Source: Cupriavidus gilardii (lineage in GTDB: Bacteria; Pseudomonadota; Gammaproteobacteria; Burkholderiales; Burkholderiaceae). Taken from it: DNA of 64,000 bases. The translations under genes and the position numbers were made by a program. Location: assembly GCF_013314895.1 (NCBI RefSeq), contig NZ_JABTYE010000019.1, positions 47,145 through 111,144 on the forward strand, written 5' to 3'. The notes under the pieces are model-generated. The model ran no database searches, was not told the origin of the DNA, and worked only from the letters and a program-made list of their open reading frames with translations. This document shows, one piece after another, positions 42,030 to 50,020 of this stretch (position 1 is the first letter of the stretch; every line of letters starts with the position of its first letter).

Positions 42030-43364
42030 TCAGAACACGGTGCCGTCGCTGTCGATCGCGAACGGCGGCGGGCCGCCCGGCCGGCGCTTGGCGGCGATGC
42101 GCCGGCCCGCCGCCCAGGTACCGCCCTCCAGCACGCGCGCCAGCGGGAAGGCCTCGGCGGACAGGCCCAGCGCCTGCCGCACCGCATCGGCGACCAGATC
42201 CAGGCCGGTCACCGTCAACGCGCGCCATTCGACGATGGCAGGCTCGTCGACCCGGTGCACCGCGTCGGCAAAGCCGGCATCGCGCGGCACCATCAGCTCG
42301 AAGTCGTACAGCAGGCCGCCGTTGCGATATTCGGGCAGGCCGGTCAGCGCATCGAGCCCGGTCACCGTCAGACCGCCATCCTCCAGCGGCTCCAGCAGCG
42401 AATAGGTCAGCCACTGCGTCAGCTTGTGGAAGGGCACCAGGCCGTCGGGGCTGGCCGGATGGCGCCAGCAATCGCCAAGCGACACGCCTTCCAGTTGCAG
42501 CCTTCCGGGCCAGACCGGGCCGAGGGCGACCAGCAGCGTGCGCAGCACGAACGCCGCGTCGATGCGCCCGTCGTTGGCATGCGCCTTCAGATAGTCGAAC
42601 AGATTGCCCAGTCTTGCCGGCTCGCCGAACACGGCCGGCGTCGCCTGCGCGACCTTGCCGAGCCGGCGCAGCAAACCCGCGCGGCCATCGAGGCCGATCA
42701 GCGGATTGTGCTGCGCGACCTGGAACGCAGTGGCCAGCGTCGAGGCATCGATCTGCGCCAGCCGCGCGGCATCGGAGCGCAGCGGCTCGTCGGGCGTGGC
42801 CGAAAACCCGCCGCGCGCGAACAGATCGAAGCTGGCCACGCCGAGCCCCTCGGAGCGGCTCAGGCTCAGGTCGCTGGCCGGGTCGCGATAGCGCCAGTCG
42901 GGTCCCGCGCCCGCGTCGAGCAGCACGCTCGGAATCACCAGGTCGATGCCGATGCGCGCGCGCTCTTCGCGTTGGTCGTCGCCGGTCAGCGCCGCACGTT
43001 CGCACAGGATGCCCCAGCGGTCGCGCAGCTCGCCCGGTCCACCGCTTTCGAAATGGCGCCAGCGGCTGTGGTAAGGCACCTGCAGATCGCGGTAGCGCGA
43101 GCGGATGGTGGTCGCCACATAGTCGGCGATCGCCGCGACCCGCTCCGGATGCCAGCTGAACCACTGCGAATCGCCGGCCGCCACCGCGGCCGTCACTGCG
43201 GCGCAGCGCGCCCGCACCGCCTGCGCCGTCAACAACGCCGAAGCCGGATGATCCGGTTCGACCCAGCTTTGCCAGCCGTCGCGCGAAGCACGGGGTTGCC
43301 CGGCGGGTTGCCCAGCACCCTGCCCTGCCGCGCCCATCGATGCTGCATCGTGTCGTTCTGTCAT
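42030..43364 (-). CDS. URC4/DUF1688 uracil catabolism protein
   Basis: 444 residues covering the DUF1688 domain from about residue 30 to the end (segments SVLLDAGAGPDWRYRD, SRSEGLGVASFDLFARGGFS, FHKLTQWLTYSLLEP, GGLLYDFELMVP). URC4 of the yeast Lachancea kluyveri is needed for uracil degradation by the URC pathway; its reaction is not well defined, although it acts with URC1 after uridine-nucleotide formation. The start ATG overlaps the URC1-like stop (ATGA). Cytoplasmic, no signal or membrane segments. Confidence 0.92.
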   Translation of the reverse strand: MTERHDAASMGAAGQGAGQPAGQPRASRDGWQSWVEPDHPASALLTAQAVRARCAAVTAAVAAGDSQWFSWHPERVAAIADYVATTIRSRYRDLQVPYHSRWRHFESGGPGELRDRWGILCERAALTGDDQREERARIGIDLVIPSVLLDAGAGPDWRYRDPASDLSLSRSEGLGVASFDLFARGGFSATPDEPLRSDAARLAQIDASTLATAFQVAQHNPLIGLDGRAGLLRRLGKVAQATPAVFGEPARLGNLFDYLKAHANDGRIDAAFVLRTLLVALGPVWPGRLQLEGVSLGDCWRHPASPDGLVPFHKLTQWLTYSLLEPLEDGGLTVTGLDALTGLPEYRNGGLLYDFELMVPRDAGFADAVHRVDEPAIVEWRALTVTGLDLVADAVRQALGLSAEAFPLARVLEGGTWAAGRRIAAKRRPGGPPPFAIDSDGTVF

Positions 43365-44599
43365 TCGTCCAGTCCCCTGCCCTTGGCCACCGTCAATTCG
43401 GTGGCGTCCGGCGGTGTGTAACGGGTGAAATAGCCCGCCGCCACCTTGGCGTCGATCTCCACCCGGGCATCGGCGGGAATCAGCGCATCGGGAATCGGCA
43501 CCTGCTCGACGACTTCGATTCCCTGCGCCACCAGCGCGCCGTGTTTCATATTGCTCATCGAGGCCCAGCGGTCAATGCGACGGATGCCCAGCCAATGGAA
43601 CACATCGGGCATCAGCTCCTGAAAGCGCATGTCCTGCACGCCGGCCACGCATTCGGTCCGCGCGAAATACGTTTCGGCGCGGTCCCCTCCGACCTGCCGC
43701 TTGCGCGCGTTGTAGACCAGGAATTTGGTGACCTCGCCCAGCGCGCGGCCTTCCTTGCGGTTGTAGACCACCAGTCCGACGCCGCCCTGCTGGGCCATCT
43801 CGATGCACACCTCGACGCCGTGCGCCAGATAAGGGCGGCACGTACAAATGTCCGACCCGAAAACGTCCGAGCCGTTGCATTCGTCGTGCACGCGGCAGGC
43901 CACCGGGGTCTGCGGCTTGCCCAGCTGGCTGACGTCGCCGAAGAAATACAGCGTCATGCCGCCGATCGGCGGCAGAAAGACCTTCAGATCGGGCCGCGTC
44001 ACCAGCTCGGGGAACATGCCGCTGGTCTGCTCGAACAGGCTGCGGCGCAGCACGCTTTCCTTGATGCCGAAGCGGCGCGCCATGCCGGGCAGATACCAGA
44101 CGGGATCGACCGCGGCCTTGGTGACCCGCACATCGCCGTTGGCAAACAGGATCCTGCCGTCGGGAATCAGGCGGCCGGCGACGATCGCCGCCATCAGTTC
44201 CGGCATGTTGATATGGGCGCGGGTGACGGCGATGGTCGGCCGGATATCGACGCCGGCCGCGATGCGATCGGCGAAGACGGTCGATACCAGATGGCCCCAC
44301 GGGTCCAGCGAGACGATCCTGTCGGGATCGGCCCATTGCGGATGCGGGCCGATCGGCTCGGCCGGCGCGGTGTCGGTCAGATCGGGCCGATGGTCGCGCT
44401 GCAGGGTGCCGGATGCCACCGCCAGCGCGCGATAGACCGCGTAGGCACCGGCATGCGTCCCGATCACGTTGCGATGCGCCGGATTGGTCAGCGTCGCGAT
44501 CACGGGGCCGCGCTCCGCTGCGGTCGGCGCCCCCCAGAGGATCGGCTCGGCCGGCTTGTCGCGGCGTGCGTGCGAGGTCAGGACGATGTGATCGGACAT
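43361..44599 (-). CDS. URC1-type GTP cyclohydrolase II homologue
   Basis: 412 residues. The C-terminal half is RibA-like with the zinc site ECNGSDVFGSDICTC (C-x10-C-x-C) and the catalytic YNRKEGRALG in place of the RibA form QEGRGIG; the N-terminal about 170 residues form an additional domain not in RibA. This is the layout of URC1, which opens the pyrimidine ring of uridine nucleotide in the URC pathway rather than GTP. It is the first gene of the operon. The start is ATG 44599 with GAGG upstream; the operator at 44620 lies just before it. There are no riboflavin genes nearby. Confidence 0.92.
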   Translation of the reverse strand: MSDHIVLTSHARRDKPAEPILWGAPTAAERGPVIATLTNPAHRNVIGTHAGAYAVYRALAVASGTLQRDHRPDLTDTAPAEPIGPHPQWADPDRIVSLDPWGHLVSTVFADRIAAGVDIRPTIAVTRAHINMPELMAAIVAGRLIPDGRILFANGDVRVTKAAVDPVWYLPGMARRFGIKESVLRRSLFEQTSGMFPELVTRPDLKVFLPPIGGMTLYFFGDVSQLGKPQTPVACRVHDECNGSDVFGSDICTCRPYLAHGVEVCIEMAQQGGVGLVVYNRKEGRALGEVTKFLVYNARKRQVGGDRAETYFARTECVAGVQDMRFQELMPDVFHWLGIRRIDRWASMSNMKHGALVAQGIEVVEQVPIPDALIPADARVEIDAKVAAGYFTRYTPPDATELTVAKGRGLDE

Positions 44600-44619
44600 G
44601 GCAGCCTCGAGCGTGAATC

Positions 44620-44635
44620 CTGACCAAGCGGTCAG
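44620..44635. promoter_or_regulatory. RutR-like operator upstream of the URC operon
   Basis: CTGACCAAGCGGTCAG: a dyad with arms CTGACC and GGTCAG about a 4-nt centre. It matches the RutR consensus TTGACCANNTGGTCAA at 13 of 14 defined inner positions apart from the outer bases and one C-for-T change. It begins 21 bp upstream of the URC1-like start codon, where a bound repressor would block transcription. The TetR/RutR-like protein of the same operon is the expected binder. Confidence 0.8.
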
Positions 44636-44786
44636 GTTTACTCGATAGTAGGCAATCCCCATGCCAAGCGCGTATGGGCGTTTTCCCCTTTTCAGTACGC
44701 CGGCTCACCAGGCGCGGCACAACGACGGTTCATGCGGCGCCCACGTATCGTGCAGCGCCGCCGATGTTGCACGCGGGCAACGCAGA

Positions 44787-45866
44787 CTAGGCGGCCAGAC
44801 GGGCGCGGTCGCGCAACAACCACTTGCCCAGTGACGCCAGAGCGTCGCGCGATTCGACATATCGGTAAAAAAGCGCACCCGCGGCGTTGCTGGCCAGCCA
44901 CGCCATCGCCATGCCCGCGGCGTTGAGCCACGGCATGCCGGGCGCAACTTGCGACATCACGCTGTTGACGAGCAGGCACACCGGAAAGTGCACCAGAAAG
45001 ACCGAGTATGAGATGGCGCCGAACGTCGCGAAGGCCCGGCCGCGCGGCCAGTCCGCCAGCCAGCCGCCGCGTCGTCCGACGGCCAGCAATAGCGCCACCA
45101 CGAGCGCCAGCGCGATGCGCGAGCGCATGTCCACCATCAGCGCAGCGATGCCGACCGCGGCGAGCGCCACGAGCCACCCGCCGGAGCGCCCGGGGTTCGA
45201 CGCCCAATAGCCCATCACGCCGAGTCCGTAGGCCCCGAAGAAATAGATCGCCCACATGTCCCAGTCCGCATCCCGGTTGAACCAGAACAGCGAGGCCAGC
45301 CCGAGGGCCGCCACCATCGCGGCGCCGGCGCCGATCCGCCAGGCCGCCGGCAACTGACCTGCCAGCCATAGCGTCAGCAACAGCAACCCGAACAGCTGGA
45401 AATCGACCGCGACATACCAGACCCCCGCGGACAGCGCGTCGATATCGAGCACGTCGTGCAGCAGCAGAAGATGCGCCAGCACCTGCCCCCACTGCGGCGG
45501 CGCCGGAATCGAAGGATGGGCCATGCCCTGTCGCGCCAGCGCCGCCGCGACGATGGCCAGGCCGATGGCCGCGGCAAACGGCAGGACGAGCTTGCGGTAG
45601 CGCCGCAGCAATGCCGCCAGCGGCCGCGACGTGCGTAGCAGGCCGTCCGGTGCCAGGCTGCGCGCCGCCAGGAAGCCGCCGATCACCAGGAACAGCTGGA
45701 CGGCGATGCGCGCGTAGTCGGCGAGCCAGTCGATCAGGACCGGGGCCAGGGAATGGGCCGCATCGGACATGGGCCCGTAGAAGGCCAGATGGTGCAGCAC
45801 GATCAGCTGCGAGCCGATGGCCTTCAGCGCATCGATGCCGGCCAGGCGCGCGGGTTGGGAGGACAT
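44787..45866 (-). CDS. Acyltransferase family 3 membrane protein
   Basis: 359 residues with about ten membrane helices and the AT3 layout: an N-terminal conserved His in LIVLHHLAFYGP, Arg-rich loop LLRRYRKLVLPF, and C-terminal SYSVFLVHFPV. These proteins transfer acetyl or other acyl groups to surface sugars (O-antigen, capsule, peptidoglycan). It is a single gene with no glycan cluster directly adjacent, although the arn operon is 2 kb further on. Shine-Dalgarno sequence before ATG 45866 is weak. Confidence 0.85.
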   Translation of the reverse strand: MSSQPARLAGIDALKAIGSQLIVLHHLAFYGPMSDAAHSLAPVLIDWLADYARIAVQLFLVIGGFLAARSLAPDGLLRTSRPLAALLRRYRKLVLPFAAAIGLAIVAAALARQGMAHPSIPAPPQWGQVLAHLLLLHDVLDIDALSAGVWYVAVDFQLFGLLLLTLWLAGQLPAAWRIGAGAAMVAALGLASLFWFNRDADWDMWAIYFFGAYGLGVMGYWASNPGRSGGWLVALAAVGIAALMVDMRSRIALALVVALLLAVGRRGGWLADWPRGRAFATFGAISYSVFLVHFPVCLLVNSVMSQVAPGMPWLNAAGMAMAWLASNAAGALFYRYVESRDALASLGKWLLRDRARLAA

Positions 45867-46137
45867 GGGGATTGAGCGGAAGACGGAACGGAAAACAGGA
45901 CGAAGCGGAAACCGACGGGAAGCGCGGCCTGTCCCCCGACGCGCCGTGCGCGACGCGACACCGGACCGCGTGGGCGGCGATTGTACCCGGGTGCAGGTGC
46001 AGACGCCGCCATATCGCGCGGCGTCGCGGCGCCTGAGCCATACGAGACCCAGGGTATTTACTTATGACGAAGTTGTCCTTCCCCGTCGCTGCCCCTATCG
46101 CTAACCTTTGGTCTTTGCTGTTTTCTATCGCCCCGCC

Positions 46138-47076
46138 ATGCCGTCTTTCTCCCGCTCTCTCCGTCGTTCTCTCCGTTCGTTCCGCCCGGCGCTGTTCGCG
46201 GCGACTCTGCTCGGTGGCGCCATCGCCCCCGCCTGGGCGGCCGGCGCCGATGCGCTGCACGGGCCCGTGCTCGACAAGATCCGCTCCAGCGGCACCATCG
46301 TGCTCGGCTACCGGGAGTCGGCGCTGCCGTTCTCGTTTGCCGACGACAAGGGCCAGCCGGCCGGCTACGCGGTCGACCTGTGCCTGCGCGCCGCCGAGGG
46401 CGCCCGCCAGGCGCTGGGTCTGAAGGATCTGAACGTGCGCTGGATGCCGCTGACCCCGCAGAACCGGATCCCCGCCATCGTCAACGGCCTGGTCGATCTG
46501 GACTGCGCGCCGAACACCAACACGCTCGAGCGCCAGAAGCAGGTTGCCTTCAGCGTGTCGCACTATGTGTCGACCGTACGAATGCTGGTACGCGCCGATT
46601 CGGGCATCGACTCCCTGGACGATCTGCGCGGCAAGACCGTGGTGACCAGCGCCGGCTCCACCGGCGACCGCCACGTGCGCCGGCTCAAGGGCCAATACGG
46701 CTATCGCGACGTCTACGCCAAGGACCACGGCGAATCGTTCCTGCTGCTTGAGTCGGGCCGTGCCCAGGCCTTCGTGATGGACGACGTGCTGCTGGCCGGC
46801 CTGCGTGCGCGCTCCAAGGACCCGTCGCAATACGTGATCGTCGGCCCCGCGCTGTCGATCGAACAGAACGCGCTGATGATGTCGAAGGCGGACCCGGCAT
46901 GGAAACGCCTGGTCGACGAGACGCTGTCCGGCGTCTATCGCGGCCCGCAGATCGAGACGCTGCAGCAGCGCTGGTTCCAGAAGCCGATCGGCGGACGCGG
47001 CATCAATCTGGCGCTGGCGCCTTCCACCGAAGTGCGCGAGGCGTGGAAGCATCCGTCCGACGCTGTGACCGAATAG
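46138..47076 (+). CDS. Amino-acid ABC transporter substrate-binding protein (GltI-like)
   Basis: 312 residues with a signal peptide (ALFAATLLGGAIAPAWA, cleavage near residue 37) and a type II periplasmic-binding fold: IRSSGTIVLGYRESALPFSF, VDLDCAPNTNTLERQKQVAFS, KTVVTSAGSTGDRHV. Closest in form to glutamate/aspartate-binding GltI. No permease or ATPase genes flank it, so it either works with a transporter elsewhere or has another sensing role. The ATG at 46138 was chosen over one 10 codons upstream to give a normal signal sequence. Confidence 0.88.
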   Translation: MPSFSRSLRRSLRSFRPALFAATLLGGAIAPAWAAGADALHGPVLDKIRSSGTIVLGYRESALPFSFADDKGQPAGYAVDLCLRAAEGARQALGLKDLNVRWMPLTPQNRIPAIVNGLVDLDCAPNTNTLERQKQVAFSVSHYVSTVRMLVRADSGIDSLDDLRGKTVVTSAGSTGDRHVRRLKGQYGYRDVYAKDHGESFLLLESGRAQAFVMDDVLLAGLRARSKDPSQYVIVGPALSIEQNALMMSKADPAWKRLVDETLSGVYRGPQIETLQQRWFQKPIGGRGINLALAPSTEVREAWKHPSDAVTE

Positions 47077-47260
47077 GCGCATACCCGAGCCGAAGGCTCG
47101 GGCAAATCATGGCTTTCCATGAGCCGGACCACGCAGCGACGCCCGGTGTGACTCGCTTGACAGCCGCGAGACAGGTTGGAGACACTGGCGCGGGCGGCGC
47201 GTCGGCGCCCGCCCATCGTCAGCCGCCCATCCGATGAGCGGCAACTTTCGAGGAGACACC

Positions 47261-47554
47261 ATGAGCAAGTTCGTCGCGACGGCCATCGCGCTGTGCATCG
47301 GCACCGCCTCGCTGGCGGTGCACGCCCAGAACACCGGCGGCAAGAAGCAGTTCGACCCGTACTCGCAAGGCGCCAAGGCGGGCGACAAATTCGACCCCTA
47401 CAGCCAGGGGGCCAAAGCCGGCGACAAGTTCGATCCCTATACCCAGGGAACCAACCAGAGCACGCGCGCCGACCTCGCGCCGGGCCAGGACGAAGGCAAG
47501 AAGAACGGCCACAACAAGGCGAAGAAGGCCAAGCCTGCCAAACCGGCCAACTGA
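47261..47554 (+). CDS. Small secreted repeat protein
   Basis: 97 residues with a Sec signal (FVATAIALCIGTASLAVHA) and then two full 13-residue repeats of FDPYSQGAKAGDK and a partial third, FDPYTQG, followed by a Lys/Ala/Pro-rich basic tail. AGGAG lies 6 nt before ATG 47261, and a strong terminator follows 50 bp after the stop. Likely periplasmic or released. I do not recognise a named family. The 39-bp DNA repeat suggests growth by unit duplication. Confidence 0.75.
   Translation: MSKFVATAIALCIGTASLAVHAQNTGGKKQFDPYSQGAKAGDKFDPYSQGAKAGDKFDPYTQGTNQSTRADLAPGQDEGKKNGHNKAKKAKPAKPAN
47351..47449. repeat. 39-bp tandem repeat in the secreted protein gene
   Basis: Two full 39-bp units (47351-47389, 47390-47428) and a 21-bp partial third, in frame, each beginning TTCGAYCC. 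The units differ at silent third positions, so the repeat is not fresh. Confidence 0.85.
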
Positions 47555-47606
47555 TATCGGAACGACGGGTCCGCCCGGGGGCGGCCCGACCCGATGCGAA
47601 TTCCCG

Positions 47607-47630
47607 AACCCGCTGCATGCGGGTTTTTTT
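47607..47630 (+). terminator. Intrinsic terminator after the secreted repeat protein
   Basis: Stem AACCCGC/GCGGGTT with loop TGCAT, followed by a T-run on the plus strand to 47630. Ends the 47261-47554 transcript, upstream of the arn operon. Confidence 0.88.
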
Positions 47631-47681
47631 GCGTCCGCGTTTTGCAACGCAAGCTTCCGGAGTGATCGAAGCGCACCACGG

Positions 47682-47723
47682 TTGCACCCAAGAAGTGCAA
47701 TAAAAGGCACAGGACATATGTCC
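47682..47723. promoter_or_regulatory. Dyad elements upstream of the arn operon
   Basis: Two symmetric elements lie in the 355-bp gap before arnT: TTGCAC-N7-GTGCAA at 47682-47700 and the perfect palindrome GGACATATGTCC at 47712-47723; a GGACAT half-site recurs near 47759. An AT-rich spacer (AATAAAA) lies between them. They could be operators for arn control. No PmrA-type direct repeat is evident. The rest of 47631-47909 shows nothing else clear apart from a TTGACA hexamer at 47814. Confidence 0.35.
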
Positions 47724-47909
47724 CGACCCGCCGAAAACCCGGTCGGCCGGCCCGTGTAGGACATTTTTCGGTATCAGCCGTCATAGCTTTCGCACAAAAT
47801 GCGAACTTCGCCGTTGACATAGGCGCCGTATGCACCACACGGAGCGCAGCGCTCCGTCACGGCTTGTCGGCAAGCGGCTCCCGCCGCGCAGCATCGTTTC
47901 AGGAGTTTC

Positions 47910-49640
47910 ATGCGTCGTTTCCCGACCACGCGAGCCGCCGGTCTGTCCGCGGCGGCGATTGCCCTGGTCGTCCTCTATATCGTCCTGCTCTGGTTCGGGA
48001 CGCTGGACGCCCGCCATCTGTTGCGCTCGGACGAAGGCCGCTACGCCGAGATCGCCCGCGAGATGTTTGCCAGCGGCGACTGGGTCACGATCCGCTACAA
48101 CGGCGTCAAGTATTTCGAGAAGCCGCCCTTTCACCTGTGGGTGACCGCGCTGACCTATGCCGCCTTCGGCCTGGGCGAGTGGCAGGCACGGCTGTGCGTG
48201 GCGCTGTCCGGCTTTGTCGGGCTGCTGGCGTCGATGTGGGCGGCCGGCCGCTGGTTCGGCCCGCGCGCCGGCTGGCTGACCGGGCTGGCGCTGGCCGCGG
48301 TGCCGATGTGGAGCGTCGCCGCGCACTTCAATTCGCTGGACATGACGCTGGGCGGCGCGCTCGCCTGCGTGCTGGCCTGCATGCTGCTGGCGCAGCACCC
48401 CGACACCACGCCGGCGGCGCGGCGCGGCTGGATGCTGGGCTGCTGGGCCGCCATGGGTGTCGCCATTCTGACCAAGGGACTGATCGGCATCGCACTGCCG
48501 GGGCTGGTGCTGGTGGTCTACACCGCCATGACCCGCGACTTCGCCCTGTGGCGGCGGCTGCATCTGCTGTGGGGCGTTGCGCTGCTGCTGGCGATCACGG
48601 TGCCGTGGTTCTGGCTGATCGCCGAGCGCAATCCCGAATTCCTGCGGTTCTTCTTCATCCACGAGCACTGGCAGCGCTATACGACCAGCGTGCATCATCG
48701 CCAGGGACCGGTGTGGTACTTCGTGCCCTTGCTGCTGGCCGGTTTTCTGCCGTGGCTGGCGCTGGTGCCGGACATCTGGCGCACCGTGCGCCGCGAGCGG
48801 ACCGGGCTCGTGCAGACGGCCAGCGCCGCCCCGCTGCGTCCCGCCCTGCTGATGCTGGTCTGGGCCGGCGCCATCTTTGTCTTCTTCAGCCTGTCGAACT
48901 CGAAGCTGCCCGGCTATATCGTGCCGATCTTCCCGGCGCTGGGCATGCTGGCCGGCGTCGCGCTCGATCGCATCGACGACACCGCGTGGCGGCGCCTGCT
49001 GCTGCTGATGCTGGCCGTCTCGCTGCTGGGGCTGGCAGCCACGCCGGTGGTGGCGACGCTCGATTCGGACAACACCCCGAACGCCTATTACCGCGTGTTC
49101 GCGCTGTGGATCGGCGCGGCCTTCGTCGTCATGTTCGCCGGCGTGCTGCTCGCGCAATGGATGGCCCGCCGCAACGGCAGGCTGGCCAGCATCGTGGTCT
49201 ATGGCGTGGCGATGTACACCAGCTTCACGGTCGCGCTGCTCGGCCATGAAGTGATGGGCCGGCGCACCTCGGGCATCGATCTGGTGCCATCGATTCAGCG
49301 GGTACTGAAGGATGACATGCCGTTCTATGGCGTCGGCATGCTCGACCACACGCTGCCGTTCTACCTGCGCCATCCGCTGACGCTGGTCTGGCATCCCGAC
49401 GAACTGCAGTTCGGCCTGCAGCAGGAGCCCGACAAATGGATTCCGACGCTGGAGGCCTTCGAACAGGTGTGGCGCAACGGCAAGCCCGCGGTGGCCATCA
49501 TGTCGCCTGAGATGTACACCAGATTGCAGGCTCAGGCGTTGCCGATGTATCGGGTCGCCGAAGATGTCCGCCGCGTCGTCGTCACCAATTTCGCGCCGCC
49601 GCCCGCGGCCGCCGCGCCCGCTTCTCCTTCCAACCGATGA
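47910..49640 (+). CDS. arnT: L-Ara4N transferase ArnT
   Basis: 576-residue inner-membrane glycosyltransferase (GT83/PMT fold) that moves 4-amino-4-deoxy-L-arabinose from undecaprenyl phosphate to lipid A on the periplasmic face. About 11-12 membrane helices; the first periplasmic loop has the conserved acidic RSDEGRYAEIAREM and then KYFEKPPFHLW motifs. AGGAG precedes ATG 47910 by 5 nt. It is first in the arn operon, unlike E. coli where arnT is fifth. The stop overlaps the flippase gene as ATGA. Confidence 0.96.
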   Translation: MRRFPTTRAAGLSAAAIALVVLYIVLLWFGTLDARHLLRSDEGRYAEIAREMFASGDWVTIRYNGVKYFEKPPFHLWVTALTYAAFGLGEWQARLCVALSGFVGLLASMWAAGRWFGPRAGWLTGLALAAVPMWSVAAHFNSLDMTLGGALACVLACMLLAQHPDTTPAARRGWMLGCWAAMGVAILTKGLIGIALPGLVLVVYTAMTRDFALWRRLHLLWGVALLLAITVPWFWLIAERNPEFLRFFFIHEHWQRYTTSVHHRQGPVWYFVPLLLAGFLPWLALVPDIWRTVRRERTGLVQTASAAPLRPALLMLVWAGAIFVFFSLSNSKLPGYIVPIFPALGMLAGVALDRIDDTAWRRLLLLMLAVSLLGLAATPVVATLDSDNTPNAYYRVFALWIGAAFVVMFAGVLLAQWMARRNGRLASIVVYGVAMYTSFTVALLGHEVMGRRTSGIDLVPSIQRVLKDDMPFYGVGMLDHTLPFYLRHPLTLVWHPDELQFGLQQEPDKWIPTLEAFEQVWRNGKPAVAIMSPEMYTRLQAQALPMYRVAEDVRRVVVTNFAPPPAAAAPASPSNR

Positions 49641-50008
49641 CGATCACCACCTTCGCATTCATCCTGACCGGCGTGCTGCTGAACGCCTGCGCGCAGCTGC
49701 TGCTCAAGGCCGGCGTCAACGCGGTCGGCGCGATCGCGCTGGACCGCGCCACGCTGTTCGATACCGCGCTGCGCGTGCTGGCCCAATGGCCGGTGCTGGC
49801 CGGGCTGAGCCTCTACGTGGCCAGCGTCGCGGTGTGGATCGTCGGTCTGTCACGCGTCGATGTATCGATGGCCTACCCGATGCTGTCGCTTGGCTATGTG
49901 GTCAACGCGGTCGCCGCCTGGTGGCTGTTCGGTGAGATGATCGGACCATTGCGGATGGCCGGCATCCTGCTGATCCTCGCCGGCGTGTTCCTGATCGCCC
50001 GGTCCTGA
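49637..50008 (+). CDS. SMR-type L-Ara4N-undecaprenyl-P flippase subunit (ArnE/ArnF-like)
   Basis: 123 residues, four membrane helices in the EmrE/SMR pattern (LLNACAQLLLKAGVNAVG, VSMAYPMLSLGYVVNAVAAWW, GILLILAGVFLIAR). In E. coli ArnE and ArnF act as a pair to flip undecaprenyl-P-L-Ara4N. Only one such gene is in this operon, so it may work as a homodimer. Coupled to arnT by an ATGA overlap. Confidence 0.88.
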   Translation: MTITTFAFILTGVLLNACAQLLLKAGVNAVGAIALDRATLFDTALRVLAQWPVLAGLSLYVASVAVWIVGLSRVDVSMAYPMLSLGYVVNAVAAWWLFGEMIGPLRMAGILLILAGVFLIARS

Positions 50009-50020
50009 TCCTTCCTGTCG

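Noticed and set aside
39079..43164. A single 1361-codon open frame on the minus strand spanning the deaminase, regulator, UPRT and DUF1688 genes
   Set aside because: Only the deaminase part has family similarity in this frame; the rest is antiparallel-phase shadow of the other genes, each of which has its own start and Shine-Dalgarno sequence. It is an effect of high GC, not a fusion.
43361..44599. RibA riboflavin biosynthesis GTP cyclohydrolase II
   Set aside because: Extra N-terminal domain, altered QEGRGIG motif and co-location with DUF1688 and UPRT genes point to URC1.
44692..47082. 796-codon minus-strand open frame over the acyltransferase and substrate-binding protein genes
   Set aside because: No similarity in that frame; both real genes are clear in other frames.
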